Source of the DNA: Varroa destructor
Taxonomy: Eukaryota; Arthropoda; Arachnida; Mesostigmata; Varroidae
Reading direction: 5' to 3'
Assembly: GCF_002443255.2 (NCBI RefSeq)
Contig: NW_019211454.1
Location: forward strand, 36,119,877 to 36,183,876
DNA: 64,000 nucleotides
Each line of letters starts with the position of its first letter. Within the stretch, counting starts at the first letter, position 1. Position numbers and translations under genes: made by a program. The notes under the pieces are model-generated. The model did no database searches, had not been told where the DNA came from, and saw nothing but the letters and a program-made list of their open reading frames with translations. Shown piece after piece: positions 24,581-37,689 of the stretch.

Positions 24581-25623
24581 CTGTGCGACATTGAAGCCCC
24601 AACGCTGGACAGCTTTCGTAGCCGTGCGCTTTCACGCGCGTGTTCCGCGGCCGCTGCATAGCCGCTTAGCGAGGGTCTTCTTTGATGCAGGGATGAAGGC
24701 AGACTCAACTTCCGTTCGCGGGGGCTTCCTGGCGACAACCCCTGGTCGGGAACGCACAGCCTGTTGAGACTGGACGAACTCGAGCTGAGGTTCTGGCTCA
24801 AAGGAGGCGACAGGCAGGCTGCCCCAAAGGACGATACTGGCAAGTCGAGCTCCACATCAACGTCCGACACTGAGATCGGGATGGGCGCTAGTCCCGAGGC
24901 TGGACAGCCTAGCGTCGTAATAAACGGAACACCTGAAGTTGACATTGTGTTCTTATTGTTACCTGCTACGTGTTTTTCCCAATCTCGATGCCACCTGCTT
25001 CTTGTGATACAGCTGCTGTTCCCGTCAAAATGACCGATGTTGATGTGTCGTTTGCTATTGTTTCTACAGCGCTTGTTGCGGCCGTTGTTCTTATCGTTGT
25101 TTCTCTTGCTAATATTGTCGTTATTGTTGTGGTTCGTTGTGCTACTACTGTTGCTGGTAGTGCCGAAGATGCTCTCAGGGGTAGGACTTATTGTGCTATT
25201 AGTGATTGTTTTTCTATGAGTACTCGTAGATGAAGTCTGCCAGAAGTTTGCTGGGTTGGTGCTGCCAGTTACACTGCTTCCGCGATTGGCGACTGTGGTA
25301 AACTTGGTAACGTCGTCGAGGCTTCGTCGACCATCCGTTGGAGTTGTCGCTACTGTCGTTCCTGGGGGTTCTTCGATGACTATGCGTGTCCTTAACGCTC
25401 GCCAACCAGAATTGAAGTACGCGGGTGAGGACCGAAGAGTAGAAGCGGTTTCTTCCTCTGAGTCTAAAGAATAATGGCCATGCACATCTCTACTGGGTAG
25501 AGACCTACCCGGAGCGTGCGACGATAATAATGCTCCTTTTGTTGTTGTTGTTTTTGCTGTTTTCAGCGAAACGTTTTTGTCGAGTGCATGCTCGTCCCCA
25601 GTCGACTCTGGTCTAGCCCGAGG
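24581..25623 (-). CDS. Bok: Bok/Buffy-type Bcl-2 protein, large N-terminal extension exon
   Basis: A 1043-nt exon begins in phase 0 after a strong acceptor (CGCCTATTCATTTCAG) and ends in phase 2 at CACAG|GTAAG. It encodes 347 residues plus two bases. The sequence is Ser/Thr-rich, has an Asn-rich basic block (about residues 160-190), and ends with three basophilic sites: RERKLSLP (302-309), HQRRPSLSG (313-321) and RLRKLSSVG (334-342). The phase matches the 13.79 kb exon, giving RKLSSVGASMSH-R-LSTSIGW across the junction, an arrangement typical of arthropod Bok/Buffy proteins. The extension is disordered and may be a regulatory region. The start Met is not certain: the frame also opens upstream with ATG at 25671, but the acceptor suggests an earlier exon. 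Confidence 0.82.
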
Positions 25624-28600
25624 CTGAAATGAATAGGCGAGAACAAAAAGCTTAAGTGATTTGTAAGCCAAAATGCTACATATGTGCGTAACGATTCGAT
25701 CTATTTCTAACGATATTCACCGCGTATGAAAGAACTTATAATGAAGAATGTACCGTATATTTGACCTTAGATATTTGAAAATATTATTCCATTAAGTGTT
25801 TCGATAAAAATTTTCTACCTGGTACAGCATAACTTGTATTGGCATAACTTGTAAAAGGCATATCAATTAGGCTAAAATGTATCTTCTTTTTAGATTTTTT
25901 ATTTTTGTTCGTATAGGTCTTGTTGGCTACCACACAAATAACCGGCCTCTACCAACCAATTATCGCTTTTTCTATCACTCAAGTCCAGTACGCTTTGCCA
26001 GGTAGTTGCTAATTAGTTTTTGACACAGTCGTATTAATGATGAGAATCTATTCTTCCGACATTTACGAATATGAAACCACCATAACAATAATGAGGTACC
26101 GTCATGAAAACAGTTCAAAGCTGATGTCTATAGTTATAATCTTCGAGGATCACAGTCACAACTCTAATGCTGCGCACATTTTATTTATAAAAATAACAGT
26201 TATTCTTAACATTGTTTCAATCTTCATTCATTATTATATTATCAATTTTTTTTTTCATTTAATTACCGTAAGAGGTTCGTCGAACATTTTATGGTTGTGT
26301 CCTGTTTCACGTTTCGATGATTGCCGTGCAAACACAATGGATTTCTCTATTGCGTCAATCTGCTGTTTACTTTTAAACTACTCACGAATACAGGTCCATA
26401 CACGCACACATCTAATCTAGGTTTTCTTTTTTTTTTTTTGTTTTTCTTTTTGTACGAGTCAGTCGACTATGATGTTGTTCCTCATCAGCTGATGGCTTTT
26501 AAATTCAGGTAACTTCGCATGTATCACCATCAATATTCATTATGGATCGACTGTCAATACAGCGCCACATCTATCGAACGTCGTGACCGAGCGTTAAACA
26601 GTAAATAGAACCATGTCAATAAACACTTAAATTTTTTTATCTACATTTGAATCGGTAACGACCGTTGACCCACGCCTGATTATCGTACGCTCATCATACG
26701 AAATGGGGCAGAAGGGGCCCAAGGCCCATGTAAGATATTGGCGCGCTAATCAGATATATGACAAAGACAAAAGAGCCACACATTTTCACTTGCAAGCATT
26801 GAAAATGCCCAAATTTATTTATACCTCCTGTTTGAAGTACGCGTTATAGCACGGTTTTTAGAGAAGGCATAAAAGAATAGCTTTTCTTTACCAAGCTTTC
26901 TGTCTTTAAACTTTTATACTCTAATTTATGTGTACCGTATACATAAGTCTGATATTAACAGATGAATATTTGTCATTTCTGTGGAATGGGAATACATGTG
27001 TTGTATTATGTTGGATATACGAGCTACTGCTACGTTGTCCTCTGAGCCCCTCACCTCACCGACGATAGCGTTTTAACAATTGGTAACTGGGTAGCAAATA
27101 GTAAGTAAAATTGTCAAACTTGATCAGCTATTTTAATTGAATACTTGCTATTTGTGAAACTGTCAACGTTAAATATATGTCGACGCCTCTCAGAATCGGA
27201 CGATGACCTCAATGAGTTTCTGGAGGGCGTTTTAGAGCAATGATCGGGTCGTATCAGCTCGGTAGGACTCAAACCCCCTAGATCGGCATCATTACGAATT
27301 CAAGTTTCTGCTGCTCTGGGCTAACTATCATTGAATGTGGGCAATCAGACCCAGTCAGATTATCGGGCTAAGTATTAAAAGGGCGATTTTCCTACTCAGA
27401 CGAACAGACAAACGGAAAAAGAAAGGAAAATAAATGAAGACCTTTAAACTTAGTACAATCTAGTTAAGTTAGTGCAAATACATTTGAAGTCGATTATGGA
27501 TCGATCCACGAAGGGAACCTATAGGATGTTATTCGACGGATCTCGGAATGTTTGCGTTACTTTAGATCTACTCTGATTGAAGAGTCAACTTTAACTTAGG
27601 CACATTCTAATAGAATTTCATCTAATCGAATGGCATTTAGTTCGTCATCGTCATATCGCGAGTTATTTACGAGTCTTTCCGGTACTAGATCTGTTTGCTA
27701 CAATACAGAAACGTGAGTGTATAAATACCAACAGGTAATACAAAGTGGCAGCTATTACAGTTGTCTCAGACCTGACGGAGCGATGATCATTATTTTAACA
27801 CGACAAATCTAAGTAAGTACGCCCATGTCGCTAATTACTGTGATGGTGCTGTTTTTTTTTTTCTTTTTTTTTCATGGAACAGAATTATGAAGTAGATTAG
27901 CGAATACTTAACCGTATCATGAACTCTGTTCGATAGTGAAAGAAGGAGATACGACTAGGAAAACATTAGAGTGGTGCTCGTTAGGTTTGTTGCTACATAA
28001 CTGCCACCGTTACGTTAACTAACTACTCGTTTATGACGATGTGACGCGGCTATCGTGATTTACTACGATTGTGCATATTCAGTATACTATGTTAGCCGTC
28101 CGAACTTTACGCTGACGCTTTTGTCAATTGGTTATCGATTATATGGAAATAATGGATTTTGGTTAACATAGAGATTTATTAGCACATATTATGGATGAAC
28201 TTAACACATTTAATTAGTACATAGCATCGTAGTATTTATTTAGAAAATACGATTTTTTTTTATTCGTTTACGTTTTAGTTTTACGGATACGAGATTTAAT
28301 GTCCGCTAGAGCCTAGTTAATAGTCAACCATAGAATAGATGCTATAGATATCATGGTCGAAAACGACCGGCTATAAAACGAAACATTGCTACGTCTCGTG
28401 ATGATAGGTAATCAGTTAACCCGTACACACTCCTGCACAACAGGCCAGTCTCAACCATCAAGCCATCCCCTTACCAGAATCGATAAGGACGCTTGTATAT
28501 ATCACTCGTTTCAGGCCGTGCCCAATAAGTATCTAGTAATTACTTGGCACTAATCGATTCGTAGGAAAACTGCCTAGCGCTTGGTATTCCGCAATGTTTC

Positions 28601-28837
28601 GGCAAGAGACCTAGTTTTCTTTCATCTGTTTACAGCGTTAATCTGTGTATATTAGTGGCGTTAGAAATATTTGGGCTAGGTTTAGACTACGGGTTGGCGG
28701 CAAAATATTTGTCATCAATTTTCTATTAACGCTTAAATAAGAAGCTAATAAAGCAGTGATGACGTGTGCCGGGAGACAGAAACTTTCCCTGCGCTGTGAA
28801 GGTTTTTTGTTTTTTGAGTAGCCTCAAAGGCACCAAA

Positions 28838-28843
<6 letters not shown>

Positions 28844-28880
<37 letters not shown>
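28844..28880. repeat. (TA)n microsatellite
   Basis: A TA dinucleotide run of about 37 bp with one G near the end. It creates a false open frame with a Tyr-Ile repeat on the plus strand. Confidence 0.97.
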
Positions 28881-29039
28881 CTCGAAATCAGTTTTTTCTG
28901 GTGCAAGGCATTTTAAATAGTTTCGCCCAGTTTGACGATATTAGGCGATCTGCCTATTTGGTGGCCAGTGGGCATCATGTGATTCGGCGCGATAGCACTT
29001 AGAACGACCGGGATCCTAAGATACGAATGTATTGCTGCG

Positions 29040-29057
29040 GATCATCTTAAGATGATC
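29040..29057. repeat. Perfect 18-bp palindrome
   Basis: GATCATCTTAAGATGATC reads the same on both strands. It could be a dimeric factor site or chance. No gene is adjacent. Confidence 0.9.
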
Positions 29058-30998
29058 GTCCTGACTGAAGTCCTACTCGTGGAGCGCCATTTCTACAGTC
29101 TTGCTAAGTAGTATTCATGGCATTCCATCTTCGGTTTGTTTACGCTTCTTCACCTCACGGGCTATTCAAATGTCTCTTTTGTCCAATATAACAGCTCCAA
29201 CCCTTTACTTTTGCACGTATACTTATCAAACGTCCAAAGTAAGGTATAGGAACTGATGTAACATGTCTCAGTTCCACTCCAAGTTAATGTAACTAGGCTT
29301 TGGCGAAGCCTTCGCTGGTGACGGAGAAATGTTGACTTCATAGCCATTCCTCGACCGGGTAAACCAATAATCCACAAACAATGAACTCACGCAGTATGGG
29401 CGCATGAGCAAAGTATGTTTCAATATTTTTTAAATGAACATTTGAATGAAGTTGTCCCTTGATGAAGTCCCCCCAAAACGTATTTCCTTTATATTTTTTT
29501 CCGTTACTGATGGATGCTCTTGATACAGTTGCACGAATTAAGATTTCTCTGTTTCAGCAGCTTTTGCAATGATCTAAAAATAGGTGAAATAAAGCGCTCG
29601 AAAATGTGGGTTCGATTGACCCGGTTTGTTTTTGACTTTAGGTAGGAAACGATGTACAGTCGAAATAGTTCACTGTGTCTCGACACAATTTTTCTGCTAG
29701 CGAATCTGTATTACTTAAGATTCCAATTGGGGAAAAAGGGCTGCCCAGATGCAATGTGGTGCATTTATTACAGTGCTGACTTATTGGAAAGATAGCTCTC
29801 CGTTACTTAGAGTCCTGTAGTAGCCTAAACGATCCCTCTGTCTTCCGTTCCCCCCTCTTTCTTTTCAGGAGAACTTCTGGGGCGATACTTCGTGGCTTTT
29901 CATCGTTCTCCGAACACGTGATCACGAAAGTACGTAGCCGACTTGAAACGCTGTATACGACCTAAGCTCACTTTAACAAACGGTTATGATTTTAGTAGCC
30001 GTAAGAATTTGGCTTATGCTTTAAAGGTTTTGCCTAAAATATAGTTGTAAACAATACAACAAATCAAATTATAAGTGAACAAAAGTCATATATTTGCAAA
30101 ATTCGCCTATATACATTGTTTTGAAACAGGATATTTCAATCAACTGCATTCTGACTTGCGTGAACTGCTTGGTGTTGTTTATGCTTGGTGATGTTAGATT
30201 ACTAAGTTTACATAAAACTTAGCATCCTGTAACTAGGCACAATGTTGTAATTATATTCTAGAACCTGTACGAACTCAATAACCACATGCGGTTCACTATG
30301 AGCCAACGCCAGAAACTATTGAGGTTCCTAAATTCTCCAGTACTCAAAGTCTCGCTATTCTTGTAACCGGCATTCATATTCGATCACGTACTTCACAAAA
30401 CACGCCCCCCGAGACATAACCCCGTCCTAACTGAACCTGTTTTCATTCTACAAAAACATTTAACGTACGTAAGTTAATTCAAACTGATGACCATTTTCAA
30501 CTGATAAATAATTCAACCCCTATACGAAAAAGAAAAGCATCTGCCTTTGAACCATATTAAACCACATGAAATGAGTATGGGCAATCTCCTCCCTAATGAT
30601 CGACGTGCATTGAGCAGGTCCACAGATGTTGGATGTACGCACGGCATATTCAATCCGTCAAAGCAGAAACGTTTTTTGAGCAGACGATTATTGTTTGTGT
30701 TGGCATCGGATGCTATTATGTTACTCAAGTTATGTTTGTTCGTAAAAGAAATGTAACCGAAACCTGATTTGACCGTCTGCAAATTTTCGTAGGGATTTAC
30801 ACACTCAAATATTATCGCATTGCCATCGAAGTATCACTAAGAAATCTACGTTCAATTATATAAGTTATAAACTTTTTAGGGAGTGCTTGTTTTCGACCGG
30901 GCACGGTAATAATAATAATATTTACACAGGATTCGTGAGTATGTTAGTGTTAAGTTATAACGAGCCTTAGGTTTTACAAAAAAAAACCGGTGCATTTA

Positions 30999-31004
<6 letters not shown>

Positions 31005-31036
<32 letters not shown>
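31005..31036. repeat. (TA)n microsatellite
   Basis: An uninterrupted alternating AT run of about 32 bp. A second, shorter tract with TACATACATA follows at 31268-31294. Confidence 0.97.
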
Positions 31037-31038
<2 letters not shown>

Positions 31039-34000
31039 AAAAAGGTGTACACAAACTTTTTGTTGATATTTGTATAAGAGTAACCGACATAAATGAACAC
31101 TACCGAAAAACACCGATCTGAATGAAGCGATGATGCTCGTATTGAAAACATTTACTTATCATCACGTTCCTCGTCGGCCGTAGTCTCATATGATCTTTTC
31201 GTATTAATAGGTGTACTGCAAGTAGCTGTATTTATATAGTATCAATGTTGACTCGGCGCATCCGGTAGTATATATATATATACATACATATATGTGCAAA
31301 ATCTGTATAAAACCAATTGCACCAAAACCAAAGTGTATATCGTTGACGCGTACCAACGTTTATTAATTGTTGACAGTCTCTCCATGCTAATTAAGGACGA
31401 CAGCCAATGGAGCGACGTTAATTAGCAAATGCGGCAATAAAATGGCCGCATTTTTTTGGTACGAACAGATATTCTAGCTGATAAAGTCCAGTCTTTTTTT
31501 ATAAACTCACAGAACAACGCAAACGATTTACAAAATGAACGATTTTAAAAACAATAGAAGCACTATGTGAGCGACGACTGCTTTCGCTAGAGAACATTTG
31601 AAAATTCTGGTTCGATGAGAATGCTTTATCACAGATAATTCAAAAGATAGCTCCAGGGCCAATAGCAAACAGATTTGTACTATAGCACTTCCGATTATCG
31701 TGGGCAGCGCTGTTCTGAAGCGGCTCGGTTTTTTTCTCATGCATCACAATGCTATGAAGCAACTAATCATCACCATTTTTAGAAGGGACATTTTCAGTCA
31801 GTGAAATTATGATTCATGTGCTGGTGAAAAGATATGCATTTATTTATTTTATGAGTAATAATATTAGTGGTTATGGCCCTTAGGGGCCAGATGCGCTATT
31901 TCTCGGCCAGACTATTATCAAGTCTAGAGCTGTTTCTACCACCCTTAAAATGGTGTAATGGTTTTTTTTTTGTTTATTTAAATTTGTATGCCTGGTTAAT
32001 GACAGCTGAGCCAAACACATGCAGTTGCGTTGCCCACTACTGTCTGGAGAGACACACAAGTTGCATGCTAAAAGGCTCTGCCGTCGACTTGTTCCTTGAC
32101 CCTATCTTCAGACATGAAGGATGCGAAAAAAAAGTCTACGCGCAATATTCAGTGACATAGATCGGATTCTCCCATGCGAAATATATTTGTTTTTTTTTTT
32201 AAATCATGGTAGCCTTTTCAATGGGCGATAAACTATACAGTACGTATATGGAAACGGCAGGCTACACTGCAGTACATACAGATATGTCCAATTAAAAAGA
32301 AAATATCAATTCGTCGACTAAAACTTTGATCAATCTCATTCTAGAAACAAGTAGATCTGTGTATGGTTTTATCATAAATATCGACGAAGTTTTAAGTCAA
32401 TAAATTTCATATAACCATAATGGTAGCCATAACAAAGATTCATACTTGTTCATTTATCGACTTTCGTAAGGGTAACTAGACAAAGCAATCAACGAGATCA
32501 TTTCGCAATTAGCCCAAATAAAATTAAATACTTTATTCAGACTTTGTATCGAGTAAGCTCAATAACGACTGCTCTTAAGCCATATAGTGCTTAAGTAGGT
32601 CGGCGATGTTTGCTTGAGGTGAATTAGGTACATACGATTCTTCCCTAATCGTTCGTGGGTTCTGTGCGAACGTGCGAGTTTGGTGCAACCCGTCGACTAA
32701 ACAGGCAATAACAAAAATGGGTGTGGTTCATATTCTACGGAAGTGCCCCTATTTTTAGGCTTACGATCAATGCGCTTGGCAGCTATAGACCAGCACGGTC
32801 GTTACAAATTCTGCTACACAAACATACGTTCAAGGACATGATAAACAGCTATGGTCTGCCTTGACAATGAATGAAGTCAATTACTAATATTTAGTGACCG
32901 TTTCGAACATTTATAATAAATCTTCTCATTTCGAGCGCATATATATACAAGCTGAAATTGCCGGTGTCAAAGTAGGTTGGCGTATCGCTGCTGCCGGTCT
33001 TTAGAATTGCTTGATAATTATACACAGGAAATTATGTAGCCATATAAAACGCCGGAGATGATAATGTGATTCGTATGCATTTTTCTCTAAAATATTAATA
33101 AATGTGGTGACGTTTGTACGTCATGGGGAACACACACAACAGCGTCGTTTTAGTATAACGTAAAATTGAGCATATCATGAAGCGTGATTAGTCATCGATG
33201 CAATGGTATTCCCGTGCCTATCTAATCTAAAACGTGAACAGACTTCAAAGCATAATGGGAATGTACGGCCGACGACAGGGACATTGCTGAGAATGGTTCG
33301 TATCGATGATACGATGGAACTATCAACTATCTGAGATATCTTTAAGCACACTTCCTTAATTTCAGAGGCTCGCTTTAGGAATAGGCAACAATATTCGACG
33401 TTACGATCAGTTTGATGAAAAAAAAAACCATTACTACCAAAAGAATTTCAGCATATTCTTCTTTTCGTTTTTACGCATACCGATAAGTCGATTATGAGAC
33501 GCCTGCTCTTTTCAAGATAAAAGTCGAAAATATACATCTCAAGCGACAATTTCTACTGAGCTTCGTCGCTCCCATTATAAACTGTGTAGACATTTTATGG
33601 ACACAAAACGCAGTATATCAGTCAAAAAAAAGCCTAGTTAAAATTTACCGGGTAAGCACGTTAACACATATTTATGGACCTGCCAAATTCACCGGATAAC
33701 TAATTAACAGCAGCACGATGTGTTTTTATTTAAAACAATTAATACAGCCAGCCGCTATTCGTATTGGCCTTAGCTGTGATAATTGGAATAGAAGTAGAAG
33801 TGCACTTAGCGTTTATTAGAAAATTGTGCATATAATCGCTTAGTAAAAGTTGAGTACTACTCAGAATTTGACTAACTGCACATAGCAGGCCAGCTACGAT
33901 AGTCAATGTACAGCCAGTAGCAACGAAAATATTGCCTATACCAATGGAACCATTGTCTCGAAAAGACGACGGTATTATGCCAGCACCTTTACCGCGATTC

Positions 34001-37000
34001 CGTGTCGCTTCACCTTTGATTCGTGATAACGAGTTTTTGCTTTAAAGTAGTGACAGGTAGGCTTGGAACGGTTGCTTTTTTGCTGGAAGGTCGACAGGCG
34101 TAACAGGGCTCATACGCAAAAAAGGGTTGTTCGCAATAACTAATCCAGTTACGAAATGTGGACGCGTTGAATAGATTGGTGAGCAGTTCTCAAGATAACA
34201 GATATTGTCCCCTCGATAGCAAAAAAAAAACGAGATAAAATTACGACCTCGGCATTGGCGTACCTCGGCAGAGGCAGATGAAGAATTCCTGCCAGAAACG
34301 AAAAACACGAATGTTCAGACCTATCTATCGTTTACCCTATCGGGCTCCAGCTGAGAATCAGTTGAGATAGTACGGTATTTTTCAGTATCTCCCTCTCTCT
34401 TTTGCTCTCTCATAGCCGCTTTATTTGAAAACTGACCTCACAGAGTGCACGTACTGAACTGTGACGACGCTGTGTATTCGTATGCAAATTTAATGGTTTC
34501 GAACAAATCATGACAGACTACAGATGATGGCGCGGGCGCCGCGAAACAACTGAATCGTACTAGTTTCCATATCGTTATGAACAGCAGTGGCCAAACGATT
34601 CCTCAAGAGATAGGACCGAGATAATCTGACGACTTGAAAATAACCGTTGTTTGAACTCAGGAAATGCAGGTGCCTAACGAGTCCGGTGAGATCCGCCCTC
34701 TATATTGCTCGCATCTAAAGGGCACTCTCTCCTCGTGAAGAATGGTAGCACACGTCGTACCTTCATATAGAACATTTATCTCAAAGGCAGATATGAAAAG
34801 TGTTTACATTATTTCGTGTTTGATATGAGAACAGAAGACCTAAGGCCGACATTTATAGAAATCGCCGAGTTTCAGCTGCTAGTTGTAAAACATCCATAGC
34901 ATTGTTTTCTACTACCTTTAGTTACTGTGATACTAATGTATGTAAGTATTCTCTGTAGGGATGTCGCGTCGCGCAAACGATAAGTGTTCCTGAGCGCTGT
35001 TGATTGCCTGCTTCGGTAAGGAATACGCTGCCGATATCAACAAAATGAAAATGTCCTACTTTTGTATTCCAAGGAGAAACGAATTATCGTTGTGTGTTTG
35101 CAAGATTTAAAGAAAAGCGTAAAATTTTACTAGATCTGTAAATGCTAATTCTGCAGCCCAACCAAAAGCAATGCTTCGTTTTGTGCTAGATTTTCTGCTA
35201 TGACCTATTAGGTGTCCAGTTCGCGAGCCATATGAACTACGCTGCTGGGTGCCGTAGGTCGCAGACGTACTTCTAGCTTAACGGGTGTGTGCAACAAATA
35301 CTGTCTATACACAGCATATATACAAGCGATTGTAGCTAGGTATGAGCATGCACTATGGGTGAAAGCATTGAAAAGTATTAACGCTTAATGAGCCCTGCCA
35401 AAAAATATTGAAGATAATAGACCCTATCGAAGACATGATACCTTCGGCCACTCATAATCCGTCACGATTGTTTAATTCCATTACGATAAATTGGTGCAAA
35501 TTAGCTGACGATCAACATGTAATCATATAGGAGATAAACGCTCTACACGAATCAGTCGAATAATTGGAAACTACTAAAAGTTTTACGTTTAATTAATAAA
35601 TGCTTTTATAAAGACAGCAATTATATTATTACCGCAATTATCTGAAACGTAGTAATGGTCATAAAGCTATGTTATCCAGGTTTGATATAGATAGCATGTT
35701 AATTACCTGATCAGATAATCGAGTTAATTTAATATAATAATAATAATGCAATATAAGTGCCCAACAGTTTAAAAAATGTACCATTAAAAAGTTATATAAT
35801 TTCAAAAAAATCTACAGCTCCGCCATTGATACGTCTGTAATCATCATTGATCATCATGATACTAATTTTTAATAAAATTCAAATGATTTTTTACCGTAAC
35901 GACTGCAGTGTTACTAATACAATTGCCAATGAACGGATGCCATTCTGTTATTCTATCGCAAGATAAAAAGAGGCCAGACAACACTAGTGAGCCAAGGATA
36001 AAATCTTCTCATATAATTACACAATAGTTTCAACTACACACAAAAGTGTGTTGAGCGTCTATATGCTGCTGTATATAGTTAATAAATACCTAGGAGTTGG
36101 CCTTGAGCAGCTGAGTAGAATAAGCTAATTGAGTTCATAAAAAATCAATGCTTTGCATAGGCGCTATACCGTGCGTAGTTGTTTTTTAGCTGAACGTTCA
36201 TGTAGATCTGTAAGCCTAATATGAGGAAGTCAGCGGTACGCAATGGTTTTTCTCGTAACACGTTGCCTTCCACTGAATAGTAGTAGCGCCCTATTTTTTT
36301 TTTTATTTGAGTGTAGACGGTGACGACCATGAAGAAACATCATACGACTTTTTCCTTTAACGCGGTACTCTCTGACTTCAGTGACCTGAAATTTAGTTTC
36401 CTCAGATGGTAACTAACAGAAGTCTCTTTCTTATTGATTTCATCAATATACGAATAAATCAAACCTGAGAAATATCTATTTCTCATAGCCCGATGCTTCA
36501 AGTCCAGTAAACGTTAATATACCGATGAGACTTTAGACACAGAACATAGATTAACACTTTTCATTCATTAGGAAGACACAGAGCATAAGATGCCGATCAT
36601 GCCATATACAAAATGTTTTTGTGTGAATAGAACAATGAAAAAACTTCTGGTGTAGCAGGGTAAGTTTACATTATAAACTTACTTACTACACTATAATGGC
36701 AAATGACGCAAAGGCTGACGTAGACATGTGGCGTTATTAGGGTTAGGAAACTAGAGACACATATCAGCTGTTCGTTTCTATGCTAATTTTTACCATTCCG
36801 ATGTTATATTAATATAGCTTGTACATAAGTATGGAATCATTTAAGCAGAGACGAAGTAATCGCCGGCTGTTTCTGTGTGACGATCGTTTTTACTGAGCTA
36901 TGGTACATGCGAAAATACTAGATACGACACATTTTTTCACAGTTCGGTTCGATTCTTGCTCAATAAGATTTTCACTATTATCAGTGTTACAGTTTACTAT

Positions 37001-37442
37001 GGTCGTAGGCAGTGAAAGCATGTTTCGTTAAGACTAAGAAACTATTGGTTGGTAAGAACCTTCGGTACACCGCGGCTGTTGACTACTACAGTGGTCTCCA
37101 TCGGGTTAGTGAAATGTACATCTTTTAGACGTTTCCGTCCCTGTCTTCTTTGGGCTGTTCGACAACGGCGATTACCAATGATAATGAACGAATGAATGAA
37201 CTTGGTTGTATTCGAGGTTGCCGGGTGAGTGTCTAGTCGTAATACGCTTGCCCATAACCATCATCTAATCGAGGCAAACAAAAATATCCCTCTGCGAAAT
37301 ATATATTTATTTCTCTTCGCAAGATATTTAGGGGTGTTGGCAGTCTCCACTGGCAGTTAAAATATTTCTATAGTAGCAGACATGAAACGTAGCTGTCTAC
37401 GTAATTACCTGCCAACTTTCCCTGGGAAGGGTTTTGCGTCAG

Positions 37443-37689
37443 AAGCTCTCCATCGTATGAACGGTTCCCGGTCGACCCAGAAATCAGTGTGCAAAAACGG
37501 CGAGTGGAAATAGATTGTTACTTCTATGAAAACGAAATGCGTAAAAGGTGCGCGCCTGAGGTTTTACGAAAAGCTTTCACAGTGTCCATTGGGATCAGCG
37601 CAATTTCCTCTGCAGAAATTCGTGGCACACAAGACGAAAGCCGTATAGACGTTATAAACAAGGCTCCTTGGCCAGAGGCTGCGACGTGA
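37443..37689 (+). CDS. Possible terminal exon, unknown protein
   Basis: An open plus frame of 82 codons ends at TGA (37687). It follows an acceptor-like TTTTGCGTCAG at 37442 and is open even further upstream, to about 37405. The product has ordinary soluble-protein composition, with SSPSYERFPVDPEISVQKRR, then VEIDCYFYENEMRKR, and an end DVINKAPWPEAAT. A possible donor AAAAG|GTGCGC lies inside, so it could also be a shorter internal exon. I recognise no domain. Composition is clearly more protein-like than any other frame here, including the minus strand. Confidence 0.4.

Larger units (their letters stand above)
25700..37400. other. Long AT-rich stretch with no recognised gene
   Basis: About 11.7 kb upstream of the Bok-type exon. 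It probably includes the missing 5' exon and promoter of that gene, but I could not pick them out. Contents seen are (TA)n tracts at 28844-28880, 31005-31036 and 31268-31294, an 18-bp palindrome at 29040-29057, and a (TAA)n run near 30.91 kb. A few frames of 60-100 codons (for example 30513-30782 minus and 31867-32160 plus) have no splice context or similarity that convinces me. Confidence 0.5.

Noticed and set aside
24764..25233. Hydrophobic plus frames (Leu/Val/Ile-rich)
   Set aside because: Antisense shadows of the Asn/Ser-rich codons of the Bok-type exon.
27255..27300. tRNA-like T-loop on the minus strand
   Set aside because: Only one loop-like block is present, with no matching anticodon arm or A-box at tRNA spacing.
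28766..29002. Plus frame with Tyr-Ile repeat
   Set aside because: It is created by the (TA)n microsatellite.
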